This document shows, piece by piece, positions 10,244 to 20,725 of a stretch of 41,531 nt of DNA (position 1 is the first letter of the stretch; the number at the start of each line of letters is the position of its first letter). Both the position numbers and the translations under genes were made by a program. The notes beneath the pieces are model-generated. The model did no database searches. It saw only the letters and a list, made by a program, of their open reading frames with translations, and was not told the origin of the DNA. Source of the stretch: Rostrohypoxylon terebratum. Its lineage: Eukaryota > Ascomycota > Sordariomycetes > Xylariales > Hypoxylaceae. Location: NCBI GenBank assembly GCA_022497145.1, contig MU386020.1, positions 1 through 41,531 of the forward strand, in the 5' to 3' direction.

Positions 10244-12094
10244 TTAACCGTTCCCCGGACTATTAACTGGCTTGACGGGCTTGTTTGGGAATCGTTCAAA
10301 GTGTGTCCTAGAAGCTACAAACGCGGAGAATCCTGGGCTGGTCTGTGAGGAAGTTGATGCTTCCCCTTCAACGTCATTCCTCACGCCACTGTCGCCTTTT
10401 GGGGTCGGACTAGCAGTCTCTTCTTGGCTCAATCGTCGGTATAGATGATTATCCGTCGCAGATGAGAAAACAGACTGCCGTCTGCCCGAGAGAACGTTCC
10501 CAACAGCTTCACCGATCGTGGAAGCGATATCTTTAGAATGGAATAAAATCCCTAATTCCTGGCTCGTAAACCAACTAGCGCGATCCATCTAAAACGCTTC
10601 ATATTAGCATAATAATGATGCGAATGTTTCGTTAGTTTATTTGTAAGTTGAGAAGAGTCTTCCAAAAAAAGTCTCAGAGAATAGGAACCAGCAGTTACTT
10701 ACATTTCCAGATCCAAGCACAACGTATTGGCCGTCTACGAGAGTGAGTTTAAGATGCGATTGTACTGGCTCCTCAGCTACGCCATCCTCCCCACACCCCG
10801 CTTGCCTTTCAGCGTCTGGGCAATAATAATCAATACTCAAAAATCCTAGTCGAGGTTGTTGTGCTTCGGTATCAGGACCGCAGTTGGCCTTAGATCTGGC
10901 CTGTTGATCTTCAAGTTTTTTGTACCTCCGAATCAGCCATCGGAGGCAGATGGAGGTGGTCGTGCCGGCAGTGAAGAGTTGCTCTAAAATCATCAATCTT
11001 TTGCTAGTCACTATCGCGACATTGACACCCCGCTTCAAAGCTTCGAGAAGTTTGTCAATGACCGCCCAGGATGTTAGGTTCGGCGTTTGCATATAAATGA
11101 AATGCTCCGCTAGGTTTAATAATCGCAAGACTGCTTGGTTGAGAGGCGTCGATGGTGGCGGCGGGGAGCTGCGCCATGGAATAAAGTCGAATCTAGGGTT
11201 CTGGTGGTGAGAAGAAGGTAACAGAATTGTTGGAACCTCAGGTCCCGGAGGGAAAGCATCAAAATGATCAACGGAACTTGGTACCGCAGGTATCTCGATT
11301 TCGTTCAAGTTAAGAGGATTGGCGGATCCATCGTCGGGGATATCTCTTGTCGTAAGTTGCTCGAGTTGTCCGTCCCAGACGTGCCGGTAGAACTTGACCA
11401 AGCTAGCCACGGCGTCTCCGGTTATTTCAACGCATCCTTCAAGCCACGGTTCCCAACTCACATTACAGCTAGGGAGCCAGGCTCGCTCACGATCAACAAT
11501 AACAAATTTGGGGTGCATCACGCTAAAAGGCAAGAAAAATAAGCTCTTCACCCTCAAATCGATGAGCCCAGCCTCCAAAACTTCCCTACTAGGCAGGCCG
11601 AGTTGCGATGACCACGTCGATGGCGGGTATATATATCCATCTCTGGACGTTGTGTGGAACAACTTCTGGAAAAGAGACCTCGACGACAGACAGATACGTA
11701 TTCTTAGAGGTGACAAGGATGCGCGATCTGAGATAGAAGTGCGGATATGCTCGCGGCGTGCTTCGGCAAGCCTCTCTAAAGCATCCCTCAAAGCCGATAA
11801 AGTGGGTGATCCAGCCCAGAAGCAAGTAACCAGGATGACTTCATATTTAGCTTCGAGTATTGCAGGAATTAATGACTGGGTATATATGGATGCGCCCGTG
11901 CCTATTTGAAAAGCGCACACTGCAGATGAGCTAACCAAACATCCCGGATCGCGAACGTGGTAATCCGGAAAGGCGTCGTATGAAGCTGCAGCATTTTCTA
12001 TGAGGGAATCTCTCCAGGGGTCCTTGAATCTGGGGAAAGAGTCATCTGTGATGTAAGGATTGTTAGGCTTTGTCGAGCCCGGAGAATTCATCAT
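10244..12094 (-). CDS. Two-HKD phospholipase-D-like protein
   Basis: Member of the phospholipase D/nuclease superfamily, which forms a covalent phospho-histidine intermediate on phosphodiesters. The substrate is not known. Two exons, 12094-10703 and 10588-10244, flank a 114-bp phase-0 intron (GTAAGT donor, TTTTAG acceptor) and give 578 residues. HKD motif 1 is H194-x-K196-x4-D201 in HPKFVIVD, followed by CNVSWEPW. HKD motif 2 is H447-x-K449-x4-D454 in HLKLTLVDG, and its GSGN/MDRASW tail is split exactly by the intron. The join therefore rebuilds the conserved GSxN signature. No signal peptide or membrane helix is seen, and there are no PX or PH domains as in classical PLD1. The last 90 residues are Ser/Thr-rich and probably disordered. 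It resembles small fungal PLD-domain proteins rather than the signalling enzyme. Confidence 0.88.
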
Positions 12095-12971
12095 GCGAAT
12101 GTCGAAAGACGAGTGTTGGATGCGCTGACAGGGAAATTAAGTCTATTAATTCAATCGTGGTTCTCGTAAATTACGTCAATGGTTATCCTCTTCGGGTAGA
12201 AATGAATGAAGATCGATACTCAGATTAAGATAAAATATAATAGTTGTAATTATAATTATTGGGAAAAAATGGCAATGAGTGAGGCGTAGTGAGGCTTCAT
12301 AGAGCCCAAGTATCGTTGCCCATTTTCAAGGACCGGAGGACTGCAGGACTGGAGGATTGGAGGACTGATCTTTTAATAGATGTCCATTGTTGATGGAATG
12401 GTGGAATGATGAAATTCGCTCCATCAAAAATCATACCGCGATGATGATTCGGAGGCCTTTCAGGGGTCTTCATCGTCTTTGCGGTGAACAATTTACAAGG
12501 GCAGCAAGGGACGAGCCACCACTAAGCCACGTGTCATGTGACAACAGCCCCTACAACAGCCCCTTCGACCCCTCTAGATTTTAAGGTTAACCGCTTCAGC
12601 AACACCCCACTTACCTAATTAGATGTGCCGGTGGGGTAACTGGTGGGGTAGGGGAAATATCCCGAGTCGATGAACCCAATTTTATTGCAGAGTCGGTGTC
12701 TCCTTCACACCTTTGGGAACGGGATGACATAATTCACAAAAGATTAAAGCGCTAAGAATAAATTTTCCAAGCATCCAAGCGACACACTTTTCTTACTTAT
12801 TACATCATTTCATCATTCCCTCATTCGTCTTATGCCCCTTTCATTCAGTTGGTATCTTAGACTTCCCCGACTTCCTACATACCTACTACCTACTAGGTAT
12901 TATCCATCCAATATGTACACGCTATTTTCCCAATTCCCGCACGTACTATGTAGCATGCATGGATCTCCGCC
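12095..12971. other. Intergenic, no gene seen
   Basis: About 0.88 kb. It holds the promoter of the phospholipase-D-like gene on the left and the 3' flank of the AA7 oxidase on the right. No convincing coding frame. A G-rich imperfect repeat lies at 12330-12367. Confidence 0.6.
12330..12367. repeat. Imperfect tandem repeat of GGAGGACTG-like units
   Basis: Four adjacent units resembling GGACCGGAGGACTG, CAGGACT and GGAGGATT/GGAGGACTG. This is a local minisatellite-like tract about 250 bp upstream of the phospholipase-D-like start. Confidence 0.7.
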
Positions 12972-14568
12972 CTACGCAAGCTCCGGATTCCGCGTCGGAC
13001 TAAGCGACACCGGGTAGTAGAATAGCTCGTGGGGGTCAAGGTGTGCCTTAAGCTGTTGAAGCTTGACAAGGTTATTTCCCCAGTACATCTGCTGTGCTCT
13101 CGTCCGGTTCAAGTTCGTGTCAGGGTAGTTGAAGTACATCCCCCAATCCGATGCCGCTAGCGGCCTCGTCGTCGCCGATGCCCAGTCGTTGACAAACTTG
13201 AACCCAGTCTCCGGAGCGTCACTTGTTGCGATGTAAAACTGAAGGATATACAGCTTGTCGCGGTGCGCATAAGATGTCAACTTCGAGTCAGCCTTCCATA
13301 CCGCCGAATTCTTCCCTCCTTGGATATCCATCTGTATATACCAATGTGCCGTCTCATTCTTAGCTACGCTGAACCAATAGTCGGTAAATCCCTTGGCCGA
13401 CGTTCCGTTCAGCCCTGCGAGTTCAAGACTCTTACCATAGAAGTTCTCTTGCTATGACAAAGTCAGCTCCGGGTCGCCGTGTCGGGCACTATGTTCTGGT
13501 ATGTTTGTCTGCTTACCACTTGCGTATAGGGGTAGGTCTGATTCAGCTTCATCGTCGCAAAATGTTCTAGGCCTTTCAGCCAAGGGACTGTCTGAGCTGC
13601 TGCCAAATTGCCTCCAGTCTTGTTCAGTAGCGGGGCGAGCGCAGCTTCAAGATCAGTCTTGTTGCCGTGATAGGAACCTTCTAGCTGGGTGAATTGGCGT
13701 GTGGCATAGAGACGCATATTCAGCTCGGCAGGCTGAGTGTTCAGAGCGAAATCTTCCAACGCTTCCAATCCGGCAACCGATGTGTTCTGCTTCCATGGCA
13801 GACTCACTACAAACCATGTCACATTCGCGGGAGGCTCGAACGTATTGAGCTCGTAGCTTGTCACGACACCGAAGTTGGACCCAGCACCGAGCAAACCCCA
13901 ATAGACGTCCTTATTTTCGGTTTCAGAGGCATGGATAAGTGTCCCATTTGCTAAGACGACATTCATTCCGGCCACCCAGTCCAGCGCTAGCCCACGAGTG
14001 TGTGAGCTCATGCCGAATCCCCCATGAAGGACGTGACCGGAGATACCGACTCTAATTTATTAGCTCTCGCCTTCCCTCTCGATTTGGATTCAACTCACCC
14101 AGGGCAAGTTCCATGAGATATAGCGCGATTTCCTTGCGCAAACAGCTCCGCTGCTAGGTGGCCGAGTCTCGTTCCCGCGTCCACAGTTGCAACGTTCGTC
14201 TTCGTATCCAATTTGACGGAGTTCATGCGGTCAAGTTCAATAATGAGATGGCCGTCTTCTCCACCAAGACCTAAGGAGGCATAACTGTGTCCTCCGCACT
14301 TCGGTGTCACCTTGTAACCTAGCTTCGAGCCGCATGCTACGGCACTTCGTATCTGCTCCACCGTAGTTGGTACAGCAATAGCAGCCGGTAGAAATGGTAG
14401 TCGTTTGTTAAAAGGTGTGATATCACGGTTGTAGTCATCAGAACCAATTTCATCCACAGCAGTTCTGCTACCCGAAAGACAATCCTCCAAGGCAGCGCGT
14501 CGGTTAAGAACAGTGCCTTGGGCTAGGCTAACCATAAGCCCGAGGCAGAATGTCACTGTCGAATGCAT
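12972..14568 (-). CDS. Secreted FAD oxidase, AA7 (glucooligosaccharide-oxidase type)
   Basis: Oxidises a sugar-type or related alcohol to a lactone or acid with release of H2O2. Three exons on the minus strand, 14568-14099, 14051-13517 and 13451-12972, have introns of 47 and 65 bp; all joins keep frame. The product is 494 residues with a signal peptide ending about residue 18. The FAD-binding p-cresol-methylhydroxylase-type fold is clear. His94 in KCGGHSYASLG and Cys155 in HGTCPGVGISGH are the two residues that bind FAD covalently in glucooligosaccharide oxidase; the Cys motif spans the first splice site. A BBE-type C-terminus (DPHELFYYPVSL) closes the protein. Several N-glycosylation sites are present. 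Its exact substrate cannot be told. Some relatives act in secondary-metabolite clusters, but this copy is 15 kb from the polyketide synthase and looks like a stand-alone secreted oxidase. Confidence 0.93.
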
Positions 14569-16286
14569 CTTGTCAGCGGCTCAGAGAATGAATAGTACTT
14601 GCGACCGAGATGCTCTCAAGACGAAATGAGACGTCCCGATTCCGTGAACCACCGGTTTCCTTTAGAGATTATTATATCCTCTATTCGGCCAATTCCGTCT
14701 ACGAAGAATCGAGATTCTCGAACGACCTGTCGAACGACTAAATAACTCTATCACAGAACGCTGTTTATACTTAACTTATAGCGGACGTACAGTTAAGGAC
14801 GATACAGGGCTAAATGACCCGATATTTTAATTTCGAACATCCTTGGCTGTTCAATTCGGGAGTTCCAAGCTCGTTACTACGGATGTCTCCGTAAATTGAC
14901 CGAGAGAATATCAGGTCCATCTTACACAACGGCGGAAACGTATGAATTTTGGCCCGCACGAGGCTCGCTCTCCCAGCGCCAGTGGGCATAAGGCCGATCT
15001 ACTCGGTATCTCGCAATCTAACTTGTTTGGATTACGATATCATATACAGCCTATATAAAAAGATGCTTTTCATAACATTTTATGTGGCACCTAATCAGGC
15101 GCAGCAACTATTGATAGCGCTTAATTTCGATCGTCTCCACGCAGTTAGATACAAGTCGAACCACTGTTCGATCTAAGTACCAACACGTCATATGGACATA
15201 CTATGTCTATTTCTCGGGATCATTCTTTCGCGGCAAGGCTCCTCCTTCTTAGACGCATCTCAAACAAGCGCGCTCAAGTACCGGATAGGTGATTGGAGCT
15301 CGGCAAGTCGGGTACGGAGAGGAGGCTCATAACTACGACTTACTGGATTGGTGTCCCATAGGGCTGGCCCAAACCATATGATCTCACGGAAGGTGATGTG
15401 CCATATTGGCAAGGCTCTCGAAGGCGCACGGCCTAAACGGTGTTAATTGCCGGCGTCTAAGTAAATAAATACACAAACGATGGCGCCAAAGTCAACCAGT
15501 AATGGGCCCATCTCCTTTACAGCCAGCTGCATACCAGACATACTTAGAAAATTCACCAGGTCACGCGTCAATTATGTCCAAGTTGGGGTGCATAATCATC
15601 CGCCAAGAGGTAGTGTTTTCTAAGCGCCGGCTGCATATTGCGAGCTCGCGATCGAAAACAAAAGGTGTAATTAGAGGCACGTTATTTCCCCATGTGCTAT
15701 ATGTCCATCAGGACGCAGGACCGTTCCTCCGGGATCGTCGTAGAGAGTGTGGGGGACGTCTGGGGTATCGTAACATTCAAGTAAGTACGAAGGGGTATTT
15801 AGCCAACAAGATCTCTTCCTTGATATCTTTAATATAGTTAGGGTAGCTGGGGTAGACTGAGTAGATACTCAGACGCGACAGACGCGGTTCCAAACCAATT
15901 AGCCTTAAAGGCTTCTGCCGAGCGCAATTCCTCCCGTCCGGAGCGTCGCACAATCGGGAAGATCTTCCGAGATGTTGCCATTTGCGATCGCGGAACCAAG
16001 TCGGTGTTCGATTCTGCTCAGCAGCAATATGTTCGCGACACGTTCCCACAGGTTCGCTAGGCTCGATGTCGCTTTGGAGGCTGTAAGAATGGAATGTTAC
16101 TCCCTGCTGTTGCAGCCGAGTCCTAGCACTCTGATCCTCACGACAGGACACGATCACCTCAAAGGTGAACATCTTCGCATCGCCTTTGACAGATATCATT
16201 TTTAGTTTGTGTCTTTCACTCTCCTTTGATCTACTCTCTCCCATCCCGCTGTGTTGGTACGCCGTGTAAGGTAGGTATCGTCCGCC
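14569..16286. other. Divergent intergenic region, no gene seen
   Basis: About 1.72 kb between the divergent AA7 oxidase and lactonase genes. Open frames here are short, and none has family motifs or intron joins that I could extend. The last 80 bases are pyrimidine-rich, as expected for the lactonase leader. Confidence 0.55.
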
Positions 16287-17528
16287 ATGTCATCTTTGAA
16301 GACCTTGATCTTAGGAACGCTCGGTCTTGCGCCGGAGGTCCTCGGAGCGAATCTCCTCGCTTCGCATTACACTGGCAAGATATTCTCTCTTTCTTACACA
16401 GGTGGCGGTAGCAATGCTACATTAGTCAGCAAATCATCAATAGAAGGATGTGGAACTCTTCCTGCTTGGCTACATGTAGACACGAACGGGACAATCGTAT
16501 ACTGCGTTGATGAAGACTGGGATGGAAGTGGCATGCTTTCATCTTATTCTGTACAGCCAGATGGAAGTCTGAAGCAGACTGGGCGTGCCATTACTGCCGG
16601 TGCCAGTGTTCATGGTTCGCCCTACGGTAAGGGGAGTGAAGATGGTTATGGCTTCATTGCGACCGTCCAATAGTACGTCATTGATACCCTCTTTCATCTA
16701 ATGATACTTGGCGCTAATATTCATTATAGCGACCCATCAACCTTGTCAACGTATAAGCTTCCCCTCAGTAATGCGTCGACGCTCGCTCAGAAGCTTCAAT
16801 TTAACATGACCGAGCCCGGCCCCAACTCTCGCCAAAACGCCCCTCACCCACACGCCGCCCAGCTGGACCCCACCGGAAAATACTTGATCGTGCCAGACCT
16901 AGGCGCGGACTTGGTCCGCATCTTCAGCATCGACGCCGAGACAGGAAACCTCACCGCGTGCGAGCCCGGCAAGGCAGACCCAGGCGACGGACCGCGCCAC
17001 GGTGCCTGGTGGGCCCCCACCGCCGGCTCCACCGCCGGCCAACGCCTGTACACCGTAAATGAGCTGGGCAACTCGGTCTCCGCCTGGACCGCGACGTACC
17101 CCGAGGACGGCTGCCTAAGCCTGACGAAGACACAGACGCTGTCCACGTACGCGGAAGGCAGCAAGGCGCCGAACGGGTCCAAAGCCGCCGAGGTGCAGGT
17201 GTCGGGCCACTTCCTGTACGCGGCGAACCGGGCGGACGAGACGTTCGGGCCCCAAAACGACTCCCTCGCCACCTACAGCATCGACCCCGCGTCCGGCGAC
17301 ATCAAGTGGGTCGAGGCTACGCCCGCGCACGCGTGGTTCCCCCGCACGTTCTCTATCAATAGGGAGGGCACGCTGGTCGCGGTCGGGGGCCAGACGAGCA
17401 GTAATGTGGCGATTATCGCGAGGGACCCCGAGACTGGGAAGTTGGGCGACTTAGTGGCGAACTTGCCGATTGCGAGGCCTGGGACGCCGCAGCAGGAGGA
17501 TGGGTTGAGTGCTGTTGTGTGGATTTGA
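16287..17528 (+). CDS. Secreted seven-bladed-propeller lactonase-like protein
   Basis: Belongs to the lactonase / 6-phosphogluconolactonase-like family (PF10282), which also holds the fungal carboxy-cis,cis-muconate cyclases. Two exons, 16287-16672 and 16730-17528, with a 57-bp intron (GTACGT donor, TATAG acceptor) that rebuilds the codon of Tyr129 in TVQYDPSTLSTYKL. The product is 394 residues. The N-terminus is signal-peptide-like up to about residue 21, so an extracellular place is likely. Typical blocks are PHPHAAQLDPTGKYLIVPDLGADLVRIF, GPRHGAWWAPT, LYTVNELGNSVSAW and the WFPRTFSINREGTLVAVGGQ blade. Exon 2 is strikingly GC-rich at third positions, unlike exon 1 and the flanks, which suggests strong codon preference. 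The reaction is not determined: cyclase, lactonase or a non-enzymatic propeller are all possible. Confidence 0.88.
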
Positions 17529-18217
17529 TGGGGTTGGTTGGTTGGTTGAGGGGAGTACCTATCTAGTGGGTGAAAAAAGGTGTACGGGGAATGATATGCG
17601 AAGATTGTGGATGGAGGAGTGAGATATACTTCTCGTATATAAGTTCAAAGATATTGTACATATTTGAATGGTTATGTTCGTCACTCACATGTAAGGTCTT
17701 GAGATATACTGCGCTTATTAACATTGTATCTCAATATTAACCGCCTTCTTCACGATGACTGGCATGGTTCAAGATATGTCTGCACTCGTCAGGGATTGGA
17801 TAAAAGTTTTGAGAAACAACTCGGTTAAAGCGTAGTGTTTCAATTGTCTGGGTAGCTGGAATTCTCTAATACTGGGGCAGATTTCACATTTCCCATATCT
17901 ACCTTATATATAATAGGTACGCTCCAGAAATAAGCAAGAAACCAATCTTGTGGCGGGATTGTGATATAAAGTTAGTAGGGAATACAATACTAGGTGTCCC
18001 CGTGAAGACACCGTAACCAAGACCTAATCTCAAATATACTCGGCTGCCAATTCGCAAAGCCATTGCCACGTCCTTGTTGATATCTAACATGAACCCGTGA
18101 ATCGTGTTGCGGTTCGTCCTAAAAGCCTACCTGTGAGAATGCCCAGCCCAAACCGGAATTACCGCGCCTAATAAAAGATCTTTTTTTTTATTTTATTCAG
18201 TCCGAGAAAGTATTTCC
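17529..18217. other. Convergent 3' intergenic region
   Basis: About 0.69 kb between the converging lactonase and BAR-protein genes. AT-rich with a T-rich tract at 18181-18200. No gene seen. Confidence 0.6.
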
Positions 18218-19205
18218 TTAAACTGTCCCGCTGATGCTTAGTTCCCGGATCTCTTGCAACACCTGCTCTACTCTCGAGTCCAAGTCACCCTGGGCGTACT
18301 GCTCCCTAGTGTCAGCGTCGAGGTATTGTTGGACTTGCGCCATCCTGCTGTAAGCCTCGGCACAGAACCGGAGTTGGATCTTGACGAGCGCTTCAAAGCT
18401 AGGATCGAGGTAAGGCACCCGGAGGTCGATAAGTTGGGGTAGTTCGGTGGAGAGTTGCTCGTTGAGTTGTTCGTAGGCCGCCTTCGCGATCTCCATTTCC
18501 TTTTCCGTCCGTGGGAGTTTGGTGACATCCTTGTCGGGCTTCTCGGCTAACTTCTTGACTTTCGCTCGCAGTGCGTCGTAATCTAAGAGTTTGTGACCAC
18601 GCTTCTTGATGCCTAGATAATATGAGTGTGGGTGAAGGAATTAGATGTTTTGAGACACAGTGTTCTTACATTCGTTAACGTCGGGGAAATATGCGCAGAA
18701 TCGAGTGATAGGCTCTAAGACAGTGGTTCGGTACGGGCCGTCGAGGGCTTTTATGGTCTCGGAATCTAGATCCTCCACGGCTTGTTTGTAACTCCTACTC
18801 ACGCCGTCCTTAGCCCCAGCATCGCCGTAAAATGCATCTATCGTCTCGGCTATGCGCATTTGCGAAGCGGTCATGGCTGCGAGTAATGCTTAGCAAACTA
18901 CCCGCCCTCCCTGCTCCAAGTCATGTAATTGTAGTCTCGTCGGGATATACTGACCTCGTATCGAATCTAGATATCCCCTTGCCTCCTTCTGAAGACGTAG
19001 CGAAGCAGCCTCCATCGTCTTAAACCGTCTCTCTTCGACCTCGTAATCGCGATCGTTCGTTTTCTCGACGTGGCCCGTCTTCATCATAACCTGCGTCGTT
19101 GCGCGATTGACATTCTTCTTGAACCCTACACAGGTATATAGTTAGCAAGATGTCGGTCTTATAATAGGCTTCATGCCCGGTTGGCGCCATACCTGCCCAC
19201 GACAT
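18218..19205 (-). CDS. RVS161: BAR-domain protein, Rvs161/Hob3 orthologue
   Basis: Amphiphysin-type BAR protein that dimerises, senses or makes membrane curvature and acts in endocytosis and actin organisation, usually with an Rvs167 partner. Four exons on the minus strand: 19205-19193 (only 13 nt), 19125-18955, 18876-18670 and 18612-18218. Introns are 67, 78 and 57 bp and all joins are in frame. The product is 261 residues, close to the roughly 265 of yeast Rvs161. Starts MSWAGFKKNVNR, the family N-terminus. The whole length is one helical BAR domain with ESM-typical blocks such as MQKTGHVEKTNDRDYEVEERRFK-like and NECIKKRGHKLLDYD. There is no SH3 domain, which fits Rvs161 and not Rvs167. It shares a 664-bp divergent promoter region with the peptidyl-tRNA hydrolase. 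Confidence 0.94.
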
Positions 19206-19869
19206 TTTCGCGGAGTTGCCTAGTTCTGTTCAATGATGCCCGTAAGGTCTGATAATAAAAATTGGTATTAGTATAAGAATGACAGGTCGATGATTGAGAG
19301 AAACGAGGATGAGTACAGGAGTCGTCAGTTTAGTATTTAAAAGCCGGGAAGGGATTGGTGGAAGGGAGTGGTATTTTATTTGCGGATGTTAATGGTGTTA
19401 ATGGTGAATAAAGCAATGGGTTGGCAAGTTTCCAGGTTATGATGGTGGGTAGGTTAACAATTGGGTCATAACCAGTACGGAATTCGTGGCTGAGCGCTGG
19501 AGGCCATTGATTGGCACATGGCACATGCTACGTCAGAGAAGAGTGATTGCGCCACAGTCTGCATGTGCATTGTGCAACATTTCAACTCCGACCGACCACT
19601 GGGCAATGTCAGGGGTAGATTAGGTACGTACTCACATACTGCCACTTCCGGAATAGTCGGAACCTTACCAGCCTTACCAAGCCACAACTTGGAACTTCCT
19701 GGGAAGTCGGAACATTGAAGAAGCTTTTTTTTAGTGGAGATTTGAATATTGGAACTTCATTTTCAATATTTAAAATATTTGATATCCAACCTACTATCCA
19801 CTCATTCTCGCTTCGTTTCTTTCCAAGGTTTCCAACAATACATGGCCTAACTGGCCATAGGTCATAAAT
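19206..19869. promoter_or_regulatory. Divergent promoter region, BAR protein / peptidyl-tRNA hydrolase
   Basis: 664 bp between two divergent housekeeping genes. No coding frame is supported. It must hold both promoters. An AT-rich stretch at 19726-19790 precedes the peptidyl-tRNA hydrolase. An inverted CCAAT (ATTGG) occurs near 19353. Confidence 0.5.
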
Positions 19870-20484
19870 ATGTCTCTTCCTCGTTTCTTGGTTGTCAGCC
19901 TAGGCAACCAAGCACCATTCTACGAGTGCCTCCATTCAGCTGGCCATTTTGCGCTTGCTTCATTACAGAGAATACTGTACCAATCACAACCTTCCTTCAC
20001 ATCTGAGCGGTATGGTGGGAAATCTTGCTTAGCTTCGGCGGGCGACCAATATACCCTGGTTCAAAGCCCGACTCAGATGAATGTTTGTGGGCCTTGGTTT
20101 GCCAAAACCTGGAGGGAAATGCTTCAACGTAACGAGCTGCCATCCACAGACCTATGTCTGGTCTTGGTCCATGACGAGTTGGAAGATGAATTGGGTCGAG
20201 TGAGAATTCGCAAATGGAAAGCTAGTCATCGGGGACATAATGGAATTAAAGACATTAATCGAGTCCTGAACATGTCCGACTTTCCTGGTGCCCATTGGTC
20301 ACGTATCTCTGTCGGAATCGGCCGACCCGAGTCTAGGGATCAACTAGCAGTTGCAAGTTATGTCTTAAGAAAAATGACAAGGCGCGAGAAAGACATTATC
20401 AGAGACGACGTCGGCCCAAGAGTACTCGAATGTTTACGCGAATTGGAACAGGATTGGATAGCGAAGAATTCCAGAACACCATGA
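19870..20484 (+). CDS. PTH1: Peptidyl-tRNA hydrolase, bacterial Pth type
   Basis: Cleaves peptidyl-tRNAs that drop off ribosomes, freeing the tRNA; in fungi this PF01195 form is usually mitochondrial. A single exon encodes 204 residues. Known catalytic positions are seen: Asn13 in SLGN, His22 in CLHSAGH, the QMNVCG block, Asp in HDELEDELG and Asn in HRGHNGIKDI. The RISVGIGRP block follows. The residue after the catalytic His is Ser, where bacterial enzymes usually have Asn. No long mitochondrial presequence precedes the fold, so targeting is unclear. It converges with the bZIP gene, leaving 241 bp between them. Confidence 0.92.
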   Translation: MSLPRFLVVSLGNQAPFYECLHSAGHFALASLQRILYQSQPSFTSERYGGKSCLASAGDQYTLVQSPTQMNVCGPWFAKTWREMLQRNELPSTDLCLVLVHDELEDELGRVRIRKWKASHRGHNGIKDINRVLNMSDFPGAHWSRISVGIGRPESRDQLAVASYVLRKMTRREKDIIRDDVGPRVLECLRELEQDWIAKNSRTP

Positions 20485-20725
20485 GCATCAACTACATCAA
20501 TTTACACGCAACTGATCTGCGCTGGGCTCTGTGGGAACTAATATGCAACAACCTTCATGATTGAGGTTAGTCGTAATCTGGCATATGCCGAGGAATCAGT
20601 CTCAGACGATTTGTGAATACTTGAAGTGGAGGCTCATCGGATGCGAGAATCCATCGTCAGGGAAGCCGCTGCATCCCCCGGTCAATTCATACCTAGTCTC
20701 AACTCGATTGCAAAGTGTTATCCCA

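Noticed and set aside
12972..14568. AA7 oxidase as a member of the polyketide cluster
   Set aside because: It is 15 kb away with housekeeping genes (BAR protein, peptidyl-tRNA hydrolase) between, so membership is unlikely.
15480..15840. Short plus-strand frames before the lactonase, one starting MAPKSTSNG
   Set aside because: They end within 50-110 codons, show no motif, cannot be joined to a longer frame by credible splice sites and lack protein-like flow.
16000..16020. GTTCGATTC word resembling a tRNA B box
   Set aside because: No A box or cloverleaf can be drawn around it.
16844..17272. Minus-strand frames opposite lactonase exon 2
   Set aside because: Shadows caused by strong third-position GC in the real gene.
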